This document shows positions 7,371-16,808 of a stretch of DNA of 18,254 bases, one piece after another; position 1 is the stretch's first letter, and every line of letters starts with the position of its first letter. The stretch spans positions 1 through 18,254 of the forward strand of contig JAEXRM010000167.1 in NCBI GenBank assembly GCA_023440865.1, read 5' to 3'. Source of the stretch: Bacillota bacterium (GTDB lineage: Bacteria; Bacillota; Clostridia; DSM-8532). Under the pieces are notes generated by a model. That model did no database searches and was not told the origin of the DNA. It was given only the letters and a program-made list of their open reading frames with translations. The position numbers and the translations under genes are program-made.

Positions 7371-7844
7371 TCAGACTCCGTCCGAACCTGTATGCGCTTG
7401 TTCGCGTGCCTCGACAAGGCCTTCCGCCTCATCGAGGTTGGCCGCGTATTTCGCAAGCAGATCGGACACATGGGCTTTCATGTCGCGTATGTCGCGCTTG
7501 ATGTCGATGAGATTTTCACGATGGACTTCCAGCAGCTTCTCGAGACGCGCCTTTTCGGCTTCGGCCCCGACGCGGGCTTCCTCGAGCATGCTATCGGCCT
7601 TCTGCTGGGCCTGGATGAGGACATTGGAAATGCGCTCGCGGTCCTTCGCGGCGGCGTTGACGTCGGTGCCGGCCTGATCGAGCTTGTTGCGCAGGTCGCG
7701 CAGTTGCGTCTTGAGGTTGGCGATCTCGTCGTCCTTCTCCTTCAGGCGGCTGTCGAACTCACTGAGAATACGCTCGATGTACTCGTTGACGTCATCCTTG
7801 TTGTATCCGTTCATACCGGTGCGGAACTTCTTTTCCCCAGACAC
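7371..7844 (-). CDS. DivIVA domain-containing coiled-coil protein
   Basis: The product is 157 residues. The N-terminal motif FRTGMNGYNKDDVNEYIERI (7-26) is the DivIVA/GpsB signature (GYxxxDVxxYI), which in this family binds curved or septal membrane. It is followed by an almost continuous, charge-rich coiled coil (about 28-150) with repeated heptads. It lacks a long C-terminal tail. The start is GTG 7844, with AGGAGG seven bases upstream; no ATG fits as well. Full-length DivIVA is usually linked to the ylm/sep cluster, but this gene is single and followed by its own terminator. It may therefore be an accessory DivIVA/GpsB-like scaffold for division, cell-wall growth or pole organisation. The family call is firm; the exact role is not. 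Confidence 0.88.
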   Translation of the reverse strand: MSGEKKFRTGMNGYNKDDVNEYIERILSEFDSRLKEKDDEIANLKTQLRDLRNKLDQAGTDVNAAAKDRERISNVLIQAQQKADSMLEEARVGAEAEKARLEKLLEVHRENLIDIKRDIRDMKAHVSDLLAKYAANLDEAEGLVEAREQAHTGSDGV

Positions 7845-7973
7845 GGCTACCCCTCCTCACAGCGGAGTTCATTGAGACATCACAGACAAGGCCCATGTGA
7901 CGCGCCGGGTTCCGCCGGACAGGCGGGTGACGTTCCGCAGGCCCTGCAGGCGAGTTCCGTATGACGCACTTGT

Positions 7974-8002
7974 ATCTTATCGCATGTTCCTGAAAAATAC
8001 AA
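7974..8002 (-). promoter_or_regulatory. Possible promoter of the DivIVA-domain gene
   Basis: On the minus strand TTGTAT (8002-7997) and TAAGAT (7979-7974) are separated by 17 bases, in an AT-richer patch of otherwise GC-rich DNA. Matches are only partial (three and four of six). It is the only spaced pair seen upstream of the gene. Confidence 0.35.
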
Positions 8003-8034
8003 CGCCGGGATCGCCGCATCATGCCGTTTTCCGG

Positions 8035-8063
8035 TTTCAACCACCCGACGCGTGGGGTAAAAT
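8035..8063 (+). promoter_or_regulatory. Possible promoter of glgP
   Basis: TAAAAT (8058-8063) matches five of six -10 positions. A weak -35, TTTCAA (8035-8040), lies 17 bases upstream. The predicted start near 8070 leaves a leader of about 100 bases before the glgP ATG. Confidence 0.35.
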
Positions 8064-8173
8064 GAATCAAGACAGCAAGACCATGTGCCCGCGCACGCGA
8101 ATTCCCGCATCAGCAGCCGGTTCGGCCAGTTTACGGCCCCTCGGCGGGATGCCGGCCAAATGGAGGTACGACA

Positions 8174-10738
<2,565 letters not shown>

Positions 10739-10788
10739 TCATCCGGCAGGCGGTTTCCGGCCGGAGCGGTATTCCAGCCGGCAGTCCC

Positions 10789-10903
10789 GGCAAGGCAGTG
10801 TACGGCGGGCGGTGCCAGGCAAGGCGGTGTATGGCGGGCGGTCCCGGCAAGACAGTGTACGGCGGGCGGTGCCAGGCAAGGCGGGCATTCGGCGGGCGAC
10901 GGA
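10789..10903. repeat. Four ~29-bp GC-rich imperfect tandem repeats
   Basis: Four consecutive units begin GGCAAG at 10789, 10818, 10846 and 10875, with lengths 29, 28, 29 and about 29. The shared core is GGCAAGGCAGTGTACGGCGG followed by GCGGTGCCA. Units 1 and 3 are nearly identical and unit 2 differs at a few sites; unit 4 is the most degraded. A partial copy (GGCAGTCCC) precedes the array. Each unit can fold through its GGCA and TGCC ends. There are no spacers, so this is not CRISPR. It may be a minisatellite, a transcript-stabilising element or a protein-binding array. Confidence 0.8.
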
Positions 10904-11016
10904 CCGTTTGGCCTAAGCGCTGCGTGGAACCGCCCACCCCCCTGTCGGGGGCAACGCACGGATTCGTCACGTCCCCGGTTACCCCCGTCGGGCTGTCCCA
11001 TCGCGATCAGAACCGT

Positions 11017-11044
11017 TTGACGGATTCCCGAAGAATGGTAAAAT
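11017..11044 (+). promoter_or_regulatory. Sigma-A type promoter of the S11-family gene
   Basis: TTGACG (11017-11022, five of six) and TAAAAT (11039-11044, five of six) are separated by 16 bases. Transcription would start near 11051, which excludes the in-frame ATG at 11043 and supports a start at 11109. Confidence 0.7.
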
Positions 11045-11108
11045 GGGGAGACGGTGTCCCGCCAGCAAGGGTTGCATCGCCGCAATGACGGAGAAGAGGG
11101 CAAGCAGA

Positions 11109-12401
11109 ATGAATCGCAGCATCCGTTACTCCCGGTTCGGCCTGCAGGCAGCGCGTACCGCGCTGTCTGTTTTCATGATGGTCTGCCTACTGGTCGCAGC
11201 CGCAACGCCTGCCCGCGCGACGGAGCCTGACCCGAACGCCGTACCGCTGACGGTTGACGGCGTGTCCGCGCTGCTCATCGACGCGGCGCGCGGCCAACGG
11301 CTGTATGCCAAGCAGGAGGACGAGCCGGTTCGTGTCGGCATCGCCTCACGGCTCATGACGGTTCATCTCGCCCTCACGAACGCCAAGCCGAATGCACTCG
11401 TCACAGCAAGCAGCGAGGCGGCCGGCGTCGAAGACGCGCAACTGTCGCTGCGTGTCGGCGAAAAGTACGGCGTCGAAGCGCTCTGCTATGCCGTGCTGCT
11501 GACGGGTGCGAGCGACGCCGCGGTCGCGCTGGCGGAATATACGGGCGGCAGCGTCGCCGAATTCGTCGCCATGATGAACGCATCCGCCGAGAAGCTCGGC
11601 ATGCACGGCACGCATTTCATGAACCCCACCGGCAGAAACGACGACCATCAGGTGACGACCGCCGCCGACCTGGCGCTGTTCATGAAAACCGCACTCACCG
11701 ACGCGAATTTCGCTCGCCTGTTCTCGGCTCAGGCGAAGCCATGGTACGACGACCGCAAGACCACGCTGCTGACAAACCGGAACACGATGTTCTGGAGCTT
11801 CGACGGCACGGACGGCGGCATATCGGGCAGCACCGATCCGCAGATCGAGAGCATGATCACGACAGCCACGCGCAACGGCCTGCGACTGATTTGCATCCTG
11901 CTCGACGAGCCCTCTGCCAGCAAGACGGCGGACTGCACGAACCTGCTCAACCATGGCTTCACCAACTACCGGTACGGCAAGCTTGTCTCGGCAGGTCAGA
12001 CACTCAAGACGGTGACGGTCGAGAACCGCTCATTGAACCTGCTCGCACGCACCGATGCATACTATGTGTATCCCATCGGTGAAATCTTCGTGCAGGACAT
12101 GACAGCGGCTGTCGATGAAAGCAAGATGATACCGCCGATCCTCGCGGATGTGACCGTCGGCAAGGCGATCTTCACATTGGCCGACAAGACCGTCATCGAA
12201 GTGGATCTGGTCCCCGAGTCGAGCATTCTGCCGCAGAAAACGCAGTGGCAGCTTCTCTGGGAGCGCATGCTCGCAAACCGGGAGATCCTCATGCTCGTGG
12301 CCATACTGTCTCTGGTGGAGCTCATCTGGTTTCTGAGCTGGATTGCGGGGATGCTCGTGCGGCGCATCCGGCGTCTGCGCCATCCTGCGGGCTTGCGCTG
12401 A
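11109..12401 (+). CDS. S11 (D-Ala-D-Ala carboxypeptidase) family membrane protein, apparently inactive
   Basis: The product is 430 residues. A signal peptide (about 1-37, hydrophobic ALSVFMMVCLLVAAA, likely cut after ARA) precedes a peptidase-S11/PBP5-like domain (about 45-290). A beta-rich PBP5_C-like domain follows (about 290-370), then a membrane anchor (about 391-418) with an Arg-rich tail. The fold is clear from LLIDAARGQRLYAKQ, DAAVALAEYTGGS, HGTHFMNPTGRNDDH and TTAADLALFM. However, the catalytic motifs are replaced: SxxK is I78-A-S-R81, SxN is G133-A-S135, and KTG is I238-S-G240. Active members cleave the terminal D-Ala of peptidoglycan; this one should not by the usual mechanism. The start ATG 11109 has GAGGG about eight bases upstream and fits the promoter. 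It may bind peptidoglycan or another protein rather than hydrolyse it. Confidence 0.85.
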   Translation: MNRSIRYSRFGLQAARTALSVFMMVCLLVAAATPARATEPDPNAVPLTVDGVSALLIDAARGQRLYAKQEDEPVRVGIASRLMTVHLALTNAKPNALVTASSEAAGVEDAQLSLRVGEKYGVEALCYAVLLTGASDAAVALAEYTGGSVAEFVAMMNASAEKLGMHGTHFMNPTGRNDDHQVTTAADLALFMKTALTDANFARLFSAQAKPWYDDRKTTLLTNRNTMFWSFDGTDGGISGSTDPQIESMITTATRNGLRLICILLDEPSASKTADCTNLLNHGFTNYRYGKLVSAGQTLKTVTVENRSLNLLARTDAYYVYPIGEIFVQDMTAAVDESKMIPPILADVTVGKAIFTLADKTVIEVDLVPESSILPQKTQWQLLWERMLANREILMLVAILSLVELIWFLSWIAGMLVRRIRRLRHPAGLR

Positions 12402-12431
12402 GCGGAATCATGCGTTGCAGGCGCTTCGCCG

Positions 12432-14285
12432 TCACGCCGTCAGGATTTCCTTGAGCAGGGAAACCAGCTCCACGATCCGTACCGGTTTGGGCAGGTACCC
12501 GTCCATTCCGGCATCCAGGCAACGTTGCCGTTCGAAAGGGCCGATGATGCCGGTCACGGCGATGATCGGCACATGCTCTCCATCCGCTTCAGTCCGCCTG
12601 ATCATGCGGGCCAGCCCGAGGCCATCCATCTCCGGCAGCCCGACGTCCATCAGAATTGCGTCCATGCGGTACCGGGACAGCAGATCCATGCATTCGCGGG
12701 CGTTGGGCGCCTGATGCACGATCATCCCCCCCTGCGACAGGTAGCCGGCCATGACCCGCGCATTCACCGGATCATCCTCGACCAGCAGCACACGGCGTCC
12801 CGCAACCGGTTCCATCGATGCGAGCATCTCCGCCTCACGCGCGTCATCGGGACCCCCGACCGTATCGGGGGACTGAAGCAGCAACTCCAGCGAGAACAGG
12901 GTGCCGCCGCCGGGTCGCGGTTCATGCCGCAACACGGCGCCCAGGCGGGTGGCGAGCATCTTGGCGATGGACAGGCCCAGACCGGCACCCGCAGCCTGGC
13001 ATGCGGGTGTTTCCAGCACGGCGAACGGCCGGAACGGGTCGGCTGCCAGCGCGGCCGGCAAACCCGGACCGGTGTCTGACACCGAGAAGCGGATGCGCAC
13101 CATGGCGCCGTGCCGCAGGGTCACAACGGCACCGAGCCGGACGGAGCCCTGCCGCGCATATCGGATGGCATTGTCGGTCAACACGCACAGGATGCGGCGA
13201 ATCTGCGCCAGGTCGCCGACAACCGTCTCCGAACGGGCGGAGGAGGGCTCCAGGAGCAGCTGGATCCCCTTGTCGGATGCCTGATGCCGGAAGGATGATT
13301 CCATCCAGCGGAGCAGCTCCCCGATGCGGAAAGGCCCGCGCGCATCCGCCTCCTCGCATTGTGCCGCGTGCATCGACTCCAGCAGGTTCCCGCACAATGT
13401 GCCGATCCCCGTTCCGGCTTCCCGGCACGATGCCAGCAGGGCCGCCTGCTGCTGGGACAACGGCGTGACCGCCAATTGTCCCAGCAGGGTGTTGAGATGA
13501 TCGACGGGGGAACGGAGCCTGTTACCCAATTGGCCCAGAAACCGCTCCGTGAGCCGGATGCGTTCGGACATGCCGGCGCAGTCGCGCTCGAGGGTCCGGA
13601 TCCGCTCCTGTGCCAGGCTGCGGAAGACTGCAAGACCGATGTCGTCCGCGATCAACTCCAGAAAGGAAAGCATCGCGGCATCAAAAAAATCCTTGCGCTG
13701 GTCGTTGACCTGAAGCAGACCGAGCATCCCATCCGGTCCGCGGACAGGCAACAGCGCGATGGAAGCGTAGCCGCTGCGCATGCACATATAACGCGGATTC
13801 AGACCAAAGCCCTCCGGATCCGCCGTTTCGGCAAGCGACAGGGCATCGTTCGTGAAAAATGTGCCGCGGGTGGTGGTGTTTTCCGGACCACCGACCGAAA
13901 GACCTGATAAAATCCTGCCGCACAGGCACTCCAGGCGCGGCACGACATGCGTCGGCGGGTTGGCGGGAACCGTGCGGTCCGGACCGTCGGCGGGACACGA
14001 CTGTATCGGCATGCCGGGGGAAGCCGTCGGATGGCCGGATCCGGCGATGGCCTCGCCAGGGCACAGGGAATACTCATGCAGCACGAAACTGTTGGAAAAG
14101 CCATCCTGGACAAAATAAGGGTAATCGCCATCCTTCTCCAGCCGAAGACCGGTCGCGCCGCAGCCCGTTACGGCACGCACGTGGACAAGCACCTGGCGCA
14201 ACGCGTCGCGGAGATCGACGGAGCGTCTGAGTTCGGAACAGATGCGATGCGCTTCCCGTGCCTGTGTCAGTTCATCGTGGTACAT
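12432..14285 (-). CDS. GAF / histidine kinase-like / receiver hybrid protein
   Basis: The product is 617 residues and cytosolic, with no membrane segment seen. A GAF domain (about 20-220) has four notable cysteines (C97, C120, C122, C168) around RLECLCGRILSG and MCMRSGYASIALLPV. A coiled linker (about 224-248) leads to the HisKA-like helix, FLGQLGNRLRSPV, where the expected His is Asn255. The HATPase_c domain looks intact: N-box DNAIRYA (371-377), G1 DTGPG (404-408) and G2 GAGLGLS (433-439). A C-terminal receiver (about 498-615) keeps D504/D505, phospho-acceptor Asp547, Thr578 and Lys600. The start ATG 14285 has AGGAGG six bases upstream. It follows prfB by 113 bases on the same strand and converges with the S11-family gene. 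Without the His it could sense a signal and act on its receiver or a partner, but cannot autophosphorylate canonically. Confidence 0.88.
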   Translation of the reverse strand: MYHDELTQAREAHRICSELRRSVDLRDALRQVLVHVRAVTGCGATGLRLEKDGDYPYFVQDGFSNSFVLHEYSLCPGEAIAGSGHPTASPGMPIQSCPADGPDRTVPANPPTHVVPRLECLCGRILSGLSVGGPENTTTRGTFFTNDALSLAETADPEGFGLNPRYMCMRSGYASIALLPVRGPDGMLGLLQVNDQRKDFFDAAMLSFLELIADDIGLAVFRSLAQERIRTLERDCAGMSERIRLTERFLGQLGNRLRSPVDHLNTLLGQLAVTPLSQQQAALLASCREAGTGIGTLCGNLLESMHAAQCEEADARGPFRIGELLRWMESSFRHQASDKGIQLLLEPSSARSETVVGDLAQIRRILCVLTDNAIRYARQGSVRLGAVVTLRHGAMVRIRFSVSDTGPGLPAALAADPFRPFAVLETPACQAAGAGLGLSIAKMLATRLGAVLRHEPRPGGGTLFSLELLLQSPDTVGGPDDAREAEMLASMEPVAGRRVLLVEDDPVNARVMAGYLSQGGMIVHQAPNARECMDLLSRYRMDAILMDVGLPEMDGLGLARMIRRTEADGEHVPIIAVTGIIGPFERQRCLDAGMDGYLPKPVRIVELVSLLKEILTA

Positions 14286-14398
14286 GACCTGCCTCCTAGG
14301 TTGCTTCGGCAGTCGAACATGCCCTCTGTGTTGTGTCATGGCGTACGGCATCGTGTGATCCGGGCTGTCGCCAGGATACAGGACGGCATCCTGCAGGA

Positions 14399-15514
14399 TC
14401 AGCGCCGCTTGTTCTGCAGGGAGAGGAAGGCGAGGATGAAATCGTCCAGCGCGCCGTCCATGACGGCCTGGACATTGCCGTTCTCGTGGTTGGTGCGGTG
14501 ATCCTTCACCAACGTGTAGGGACAGAAGACATAGGAGCGGATCTGGCTGCCCCATGCTATGTCCATCTGCTCGCCCTGGATCTGGCTGAGTTTCTCCTGC
14601 TGCTCCTTCTCCTTGAGCTCGAGCAGCTTCGCCTTGAGCATCTTCATGGCCATTTCACGGTTCTGCACCTGTGAACGCTCGTTCTGGCAGGCGACGATGA
14701 TGCCGGTGGGCAGATGCGTCAGGCGGACGGCGGAGGATGTCTTGTTGACATGCTGGCCGCCGGCGCCGCTGGAGCGGTAGACGTCCATCTTGATGTCATC
14801 GGGGCTGATGTCGACCTGGATGTTGTCATCGAGCTCCGGCATGACATCCATGGAAGCAAACGAGGTATGGCGCCTGCCGGAGGAGTCGAAGGGAGAAATG
14901 CGCACCAGGCGGTGGACCCCCTTTTCGGACCGCAGGAACCCATAGGCGTTCTCACCGACGATTTCAACGGTCACGCTCTTCAGGCCTGCCTCCTCCCCAT
15001 CGAGCATGTCGAGGACGCGTGCCTCGAATCCGCTGGCTTCCGCCCAGCGCACATACATGCGGTAGAGCATCAGCACCCAGTCCATGGCCTCTGTGCCGCC
15101 AGCGCCGGCATGCAGCGTGATGATGGCGTTGCTGGCGTCGTATTCCCCTGTCAGGAGTGTCGAGAGGAACATCTTCTCATAGTGCTGCTTCTCGACCGCC
15201 AGCTGCGGCGCGACCTCCTCGAGGACCGTTTCATCCTTTTCCTCAAGCCCCAGCTCCGCCAGCGTCAGCAGGTCCTCGCATCCGCGCTCGAGTTTGCGGA
15301 ACGCATCCAGGCGGTCGCGGAGCGATTTCGTTTTCTGGAGGACCTTCTGGGAATTCTCCATGTCGTTCCAGAACTCGGGCTCGCTGGCCTTCGCCTCCAA
15401 CTCCTCGAGCTGCAGCTCGAGCCCTGGCAGGTTCAGCGATTGCCCCAGCTCGGCAATGTTCTTTTCAAGTTCCTTCAGATCCAGGCGCGCCTGTTCGAGC
15501 AAAACCAGACTCAC
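14399..15514 (-). CDS. prfB: Peptide chain release factor 2 (RF2)
   Basis: This 371-residue class I release factor reads UAA and UGA stop codons and triggers peptide release on the ribosome. The stop-codon-reading SPF tripeptide is at 207-209 (ISPFDSSGRRHTSF) and the catalytic GGQ at 252-254 (SSGAGGQHVNKTSSAVR). The N-terminal helical domain contains the conserved EPEFWND (45-51). The start is GTG 15514, with AAAGGA about nine bases upstream. The more upstream in-frame ATGs would add an Arg-rich leader unlike the family. RF2 genes commonly carry an in-frame UGA near codon 25 that needs +1 frameshifting. Here the equivalent stretch, IAELGQSLNLPGLEL, is read straight through with no stop. A promoter with an extended -10 lies upstream. 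Confidence 0.95.
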   Translation of the reverse strand: MSLVLLEQARLDLKELEKNIAELGQSLNLPGLELQLEELEAKASEPEFWNDMENSQKVLQKTKSLRDRLDAFRKLERGCEDLLTLAELGLEEKDETVLEEVAPQLAVEKQHYEKMFLSTLLTGEYDASNAIITLHAGAGGTEAMDWVLMLYRMYVRWAEASGFEARVLDMLDGEEAGLKSVTVEIVGENAYGFLRSEKGVHRLVRISPFDSSGRRHTSFASMDVMPELDDNIQVDISPDDIKMDVYRSSGAGGQHVNKTSSAVRLTHLPTGIIVACQNERSQVQNREMAMKMLKAKLLELKEKEQQEKLSQIQGEQMDIAWGSQIRSYVFCPYTLVKDHRTNHENGNVQAVMDGALDDFILAFLSLQNKRR

Positions 15515-15600
15515 GTTGTATCGTCCTTTCCATACCCGCTTCCGGACACGGGGTGTCATCATGCCGTCATGGCTGACTCCGGGGAATGCATATGCACTTC

Positions 15601-15630
15601 ATGATAGCATGGCGGGGAGGCCTCCCACAA
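15601..15630 (-). promoter_or_regulatory. Promoter of prfB with extended -10 and palindromic spacer
   Basis: On the minus strand TTGTGG (15630-15625) and TATCAT (15606-15601) are 18 bases apart. TGC precedes the -10, giving an extended -10 TGCTATCAT. A perfect 12-bp palindrome GGGAGGCCTCCC (15615-15626) fills part of the spacer and could be an operator. The predicted start near 15594 leaves about 80 bases of leader before the prfB GTG. Confidence 0.5.
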
Positions 15631-15750
15631 GCACACCGTGCAACGGTTATGCACGCATCGTGCGAGTGTGCCGGCGACCTGGCCGGTCCGGAACACCGGC
15701 GCAGGCCAGGCCGGAAGTGCGAAGCGCCATACCGTTCCGGAAGGCGTCTG

Positions 15751-15759
15751 TGGTATGAT
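15751..15759 (+). promoter_or_regulatory. Extended -10 promoter directly before the small Cys-rich gene
   Basis: TGGTATGAT (15751-15759) combines a TGn extension with TATGAT, five of six matches to TATAAT. No -35 is evident 17-18 bases upstream. The usual start, seven bases after the -10, falls on the A of the ATG at 15766, which implies a leaderless mRNA. Confidence 0.5.
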
Positions 15760-15765
15760 GAAGTC

Positions 15766-15936
15766 ATGCAGGAACGCATTGATTGCCTCAAGTGCAGGCA
15801 TTATTTCGTCACATGGGATCCCGCCCGACCCAGGGGTTGTCGGTATTTCGGCTTCAAGGGACCGAGAATGCCCTCGGATGTCGTGCGCGCATCATCCGGT
15901 GAGGACTGCAGGATGTTCGAGCCGAAAGGAAAATGA
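15766..15936 (+). CDS. Small Cys-rich (CxxC) conserved protein of unknown function
   Basis: The product is 56 residues, starting MQERIDCLKCRHYFVTWDP. Four cysteines (C7, C10, C25, C48) sit in a pattern suited to binding zinc or another metal. RGCRYFGFKG and ASSGEDCRMFEPK complete the protein. From memory, similar 50-60-residue proteins occur in Clostridia, where databases sometimes label them uracil-DNA glycosylase. No glycosylase fold fits in this length, so I do not adopt that name. The frame stays open upstream to 15586, but that extension is low-complexity and lacks family support. No Shine-Dalgarno precedes ATG 15766; an extended -10 does. Its stop lies four bases before the first ThrE-type gene, so the three genes probably form one transcript. 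Confidence 0.75.
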   Translation: MQERIDCLKCRHYFVTWDPARPRGCRYFGFKGPRMPSDVVRASSGEDCRMFEPKGK

Positions 15937-15940
15937 ACCG

Positions 15941-16795
15941 ATGAGCATGCCCTCCACGACTCCGGAGTCCTTGTCCGGAGCATGTTCCGGATCACACGGC
16001 GTGACGATGCCGACACCGGGGGCGGCCCCGCCCGGCGAGCGCGAAAAGGTATTGCGGATGGCGGCCCATGCGGGCGATCTGCTGCTGCGCTGCGGCGCGG
16101 AGACCTACCGGGCCGAGGAAACCATCTCGCGCATCTGTTCGGCCTACGGCTTCCGGAGCGAACCCTTCGCACTGCCGACAGGCATCTTCGCCTCGATCTC
16201 GGGTGACGGACCGCCGCTGAGCATCGTACGCCGCATCAAAAGCCGTTCGTTCAACCTCGGGTGCGTGGCCCAGGTCAATGCGTTCGCGCGCGAGGTGGTG
16301 CTTTCCCCGCCAAATCTGGATGAAGGACTGGCCCGGCTGGCCGCCATCGAAAAAACCGGCGCGTACAGAAAACGGCATGTCTTCATCTCCTATACGCTGA
16401 CCGCCGCCATATTCACACTCCTGTACATGGGAACGCCCATCGATGCGGCAGGCGCGCTCGTGATCGGCATGCTGCTGGCCATCCTGCGGCAGGCTTTCAG
16501 CCGCCTCTCGCCGTTCCCCTTCTTCGAGAACTTCACGGGCGGCCTTGTGGCGGGCTTCTTCACGCTGCTGGGAACACGTTTTGTACAGGACATGAATGTT
16601 TATGTCGTCGTCACGGGCGCGCTCATCAACCTCATGCCGGGCACCGCGCTGGTCAACGGCGTACGCGACATGCTCGGCGGCGACAGCGTTAGCGGCATCG
16701 CACGCCTGGGCGAGGCCATCGTGTCCGTCGGCATCATGGCGGCCGGCGCCGCCCTCGGCATGGGCATGCTGTCGGCAGTCTGGCCCGTGCCATAG
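15941..16795 (+). CDS. Threonine/serine exporter ThrE family, N-terminal (DUF1212) subunit
   Basis: This 284-residue protein of the ThrE_1/DUF1212 family has a cytosolic N-terminal domain with the conserved CGAETYRAEETI (51-62). About five membrane segments follow from residue 148 (FISYTLTAAIFTLLYMG, AAGALVIGMLLAIL, FTGGLVAGFFTLL, VYVVVTGALINLMPG and the C-terminal SVGIMAAGAALGMGML). The motif PGTALVNGVRDMLGGD (233-248) is typical. Full-length ThrE of Corynebacterium exports Thr and Ser; in many Bacillota the protein is split into this subunit and a short partner, as here. The start ATG 15941 has AAAGGA about ten bases upstream. A long Ser/Pro-rich N-terminus (1-34) precedes the conserved part and may be unstructured. 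The substrate is inferred from the family only. Confidence 0.88.
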   Translation: MSMPSTTPESLSGACSGSHGVTMPTPGAAPPGEREKVLRMAAHAGDLLLRCGAETYRAEETISRICSAYGFRSEPFALPTGIFASISGDGPPLSIVRRIKSRSFNLGCVAQVNAFAREVVLSPPNLDEGLARLAAIEKTGAYRKRHVFISYTLTAAIFTLLYMGTPIDAAGALVIGMLLAILRQAFSRLSPFPFFENFTGGLVAGFFTLLGTRFVQDMNVYVVVTGALINLMPGTALVNGVRDMLGGDSVSGIARLGEAIVSVGIMAAGAALGMGMLSAVWPVP

Positions 16796-16808
16796 AAGGG
16801 AGTATCCC

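Larger units (their letters stand above)
7845..8173. other. Intergenic region between divergent divIVA-like gene and glgP
   Basis: These 329 bases contain the divIVA-like ribosome binding site and a possible promoter for it (8002-7974, minus). They also contain a possible -10 box TAAAAT for glgP (8058-8063) and a roughly 100-base glgP leader with several short GC-rich hairpins but no structure I recognise. No coding sequence is supported. Confidence 0.55.
10739..11108. other. Intergenic region with tandem repeats and the S11 gene promoter
   Basis: These 370 bases between glgP and the S11-family gene hold the four-unit tandem array (10789-10903) and a GC-rich hairpin CCCCC-TGTC-GGGGG near 10940 without a T-run. 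They also hold a good promoter (11017-11044) and about 58 bases of leader. No clear intrinsic terminator follows glgP. Open frames through the repeats do not keep phase with the 28-29-base unit and look non-coding. Confidence 0.65.

Noticed and set aside
10789..10903. CRISPR array
   Set aside because: The units are contiguous with no unique spacers, there are only four, and no cas genes are nearby.
11043..11108. Upstream starts (ATG 11043 or 11085) for the S11-family protein
   Set aside because: ATG 11043 overlaps the -10 box and precedes the predicted transcript start. ATG 11085 lacks a ribosome binding site, and both would spoil the signal-peptide layout.
14388..14399. Perfect palindrome ATCCTGCAGGAT at the prfB stop as a terminator
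   Set aside because: A perfect palindrome with no loop and no T-run after it is a poor terminator; it is probably chance in this context.
15586..15765. N-terminal extension of the small Cys-rich protein
   Set aside because: The extension is low-complexity and overlaps the prfB promoter region. The family-like part starts at 15766 right after an extended -10 element.
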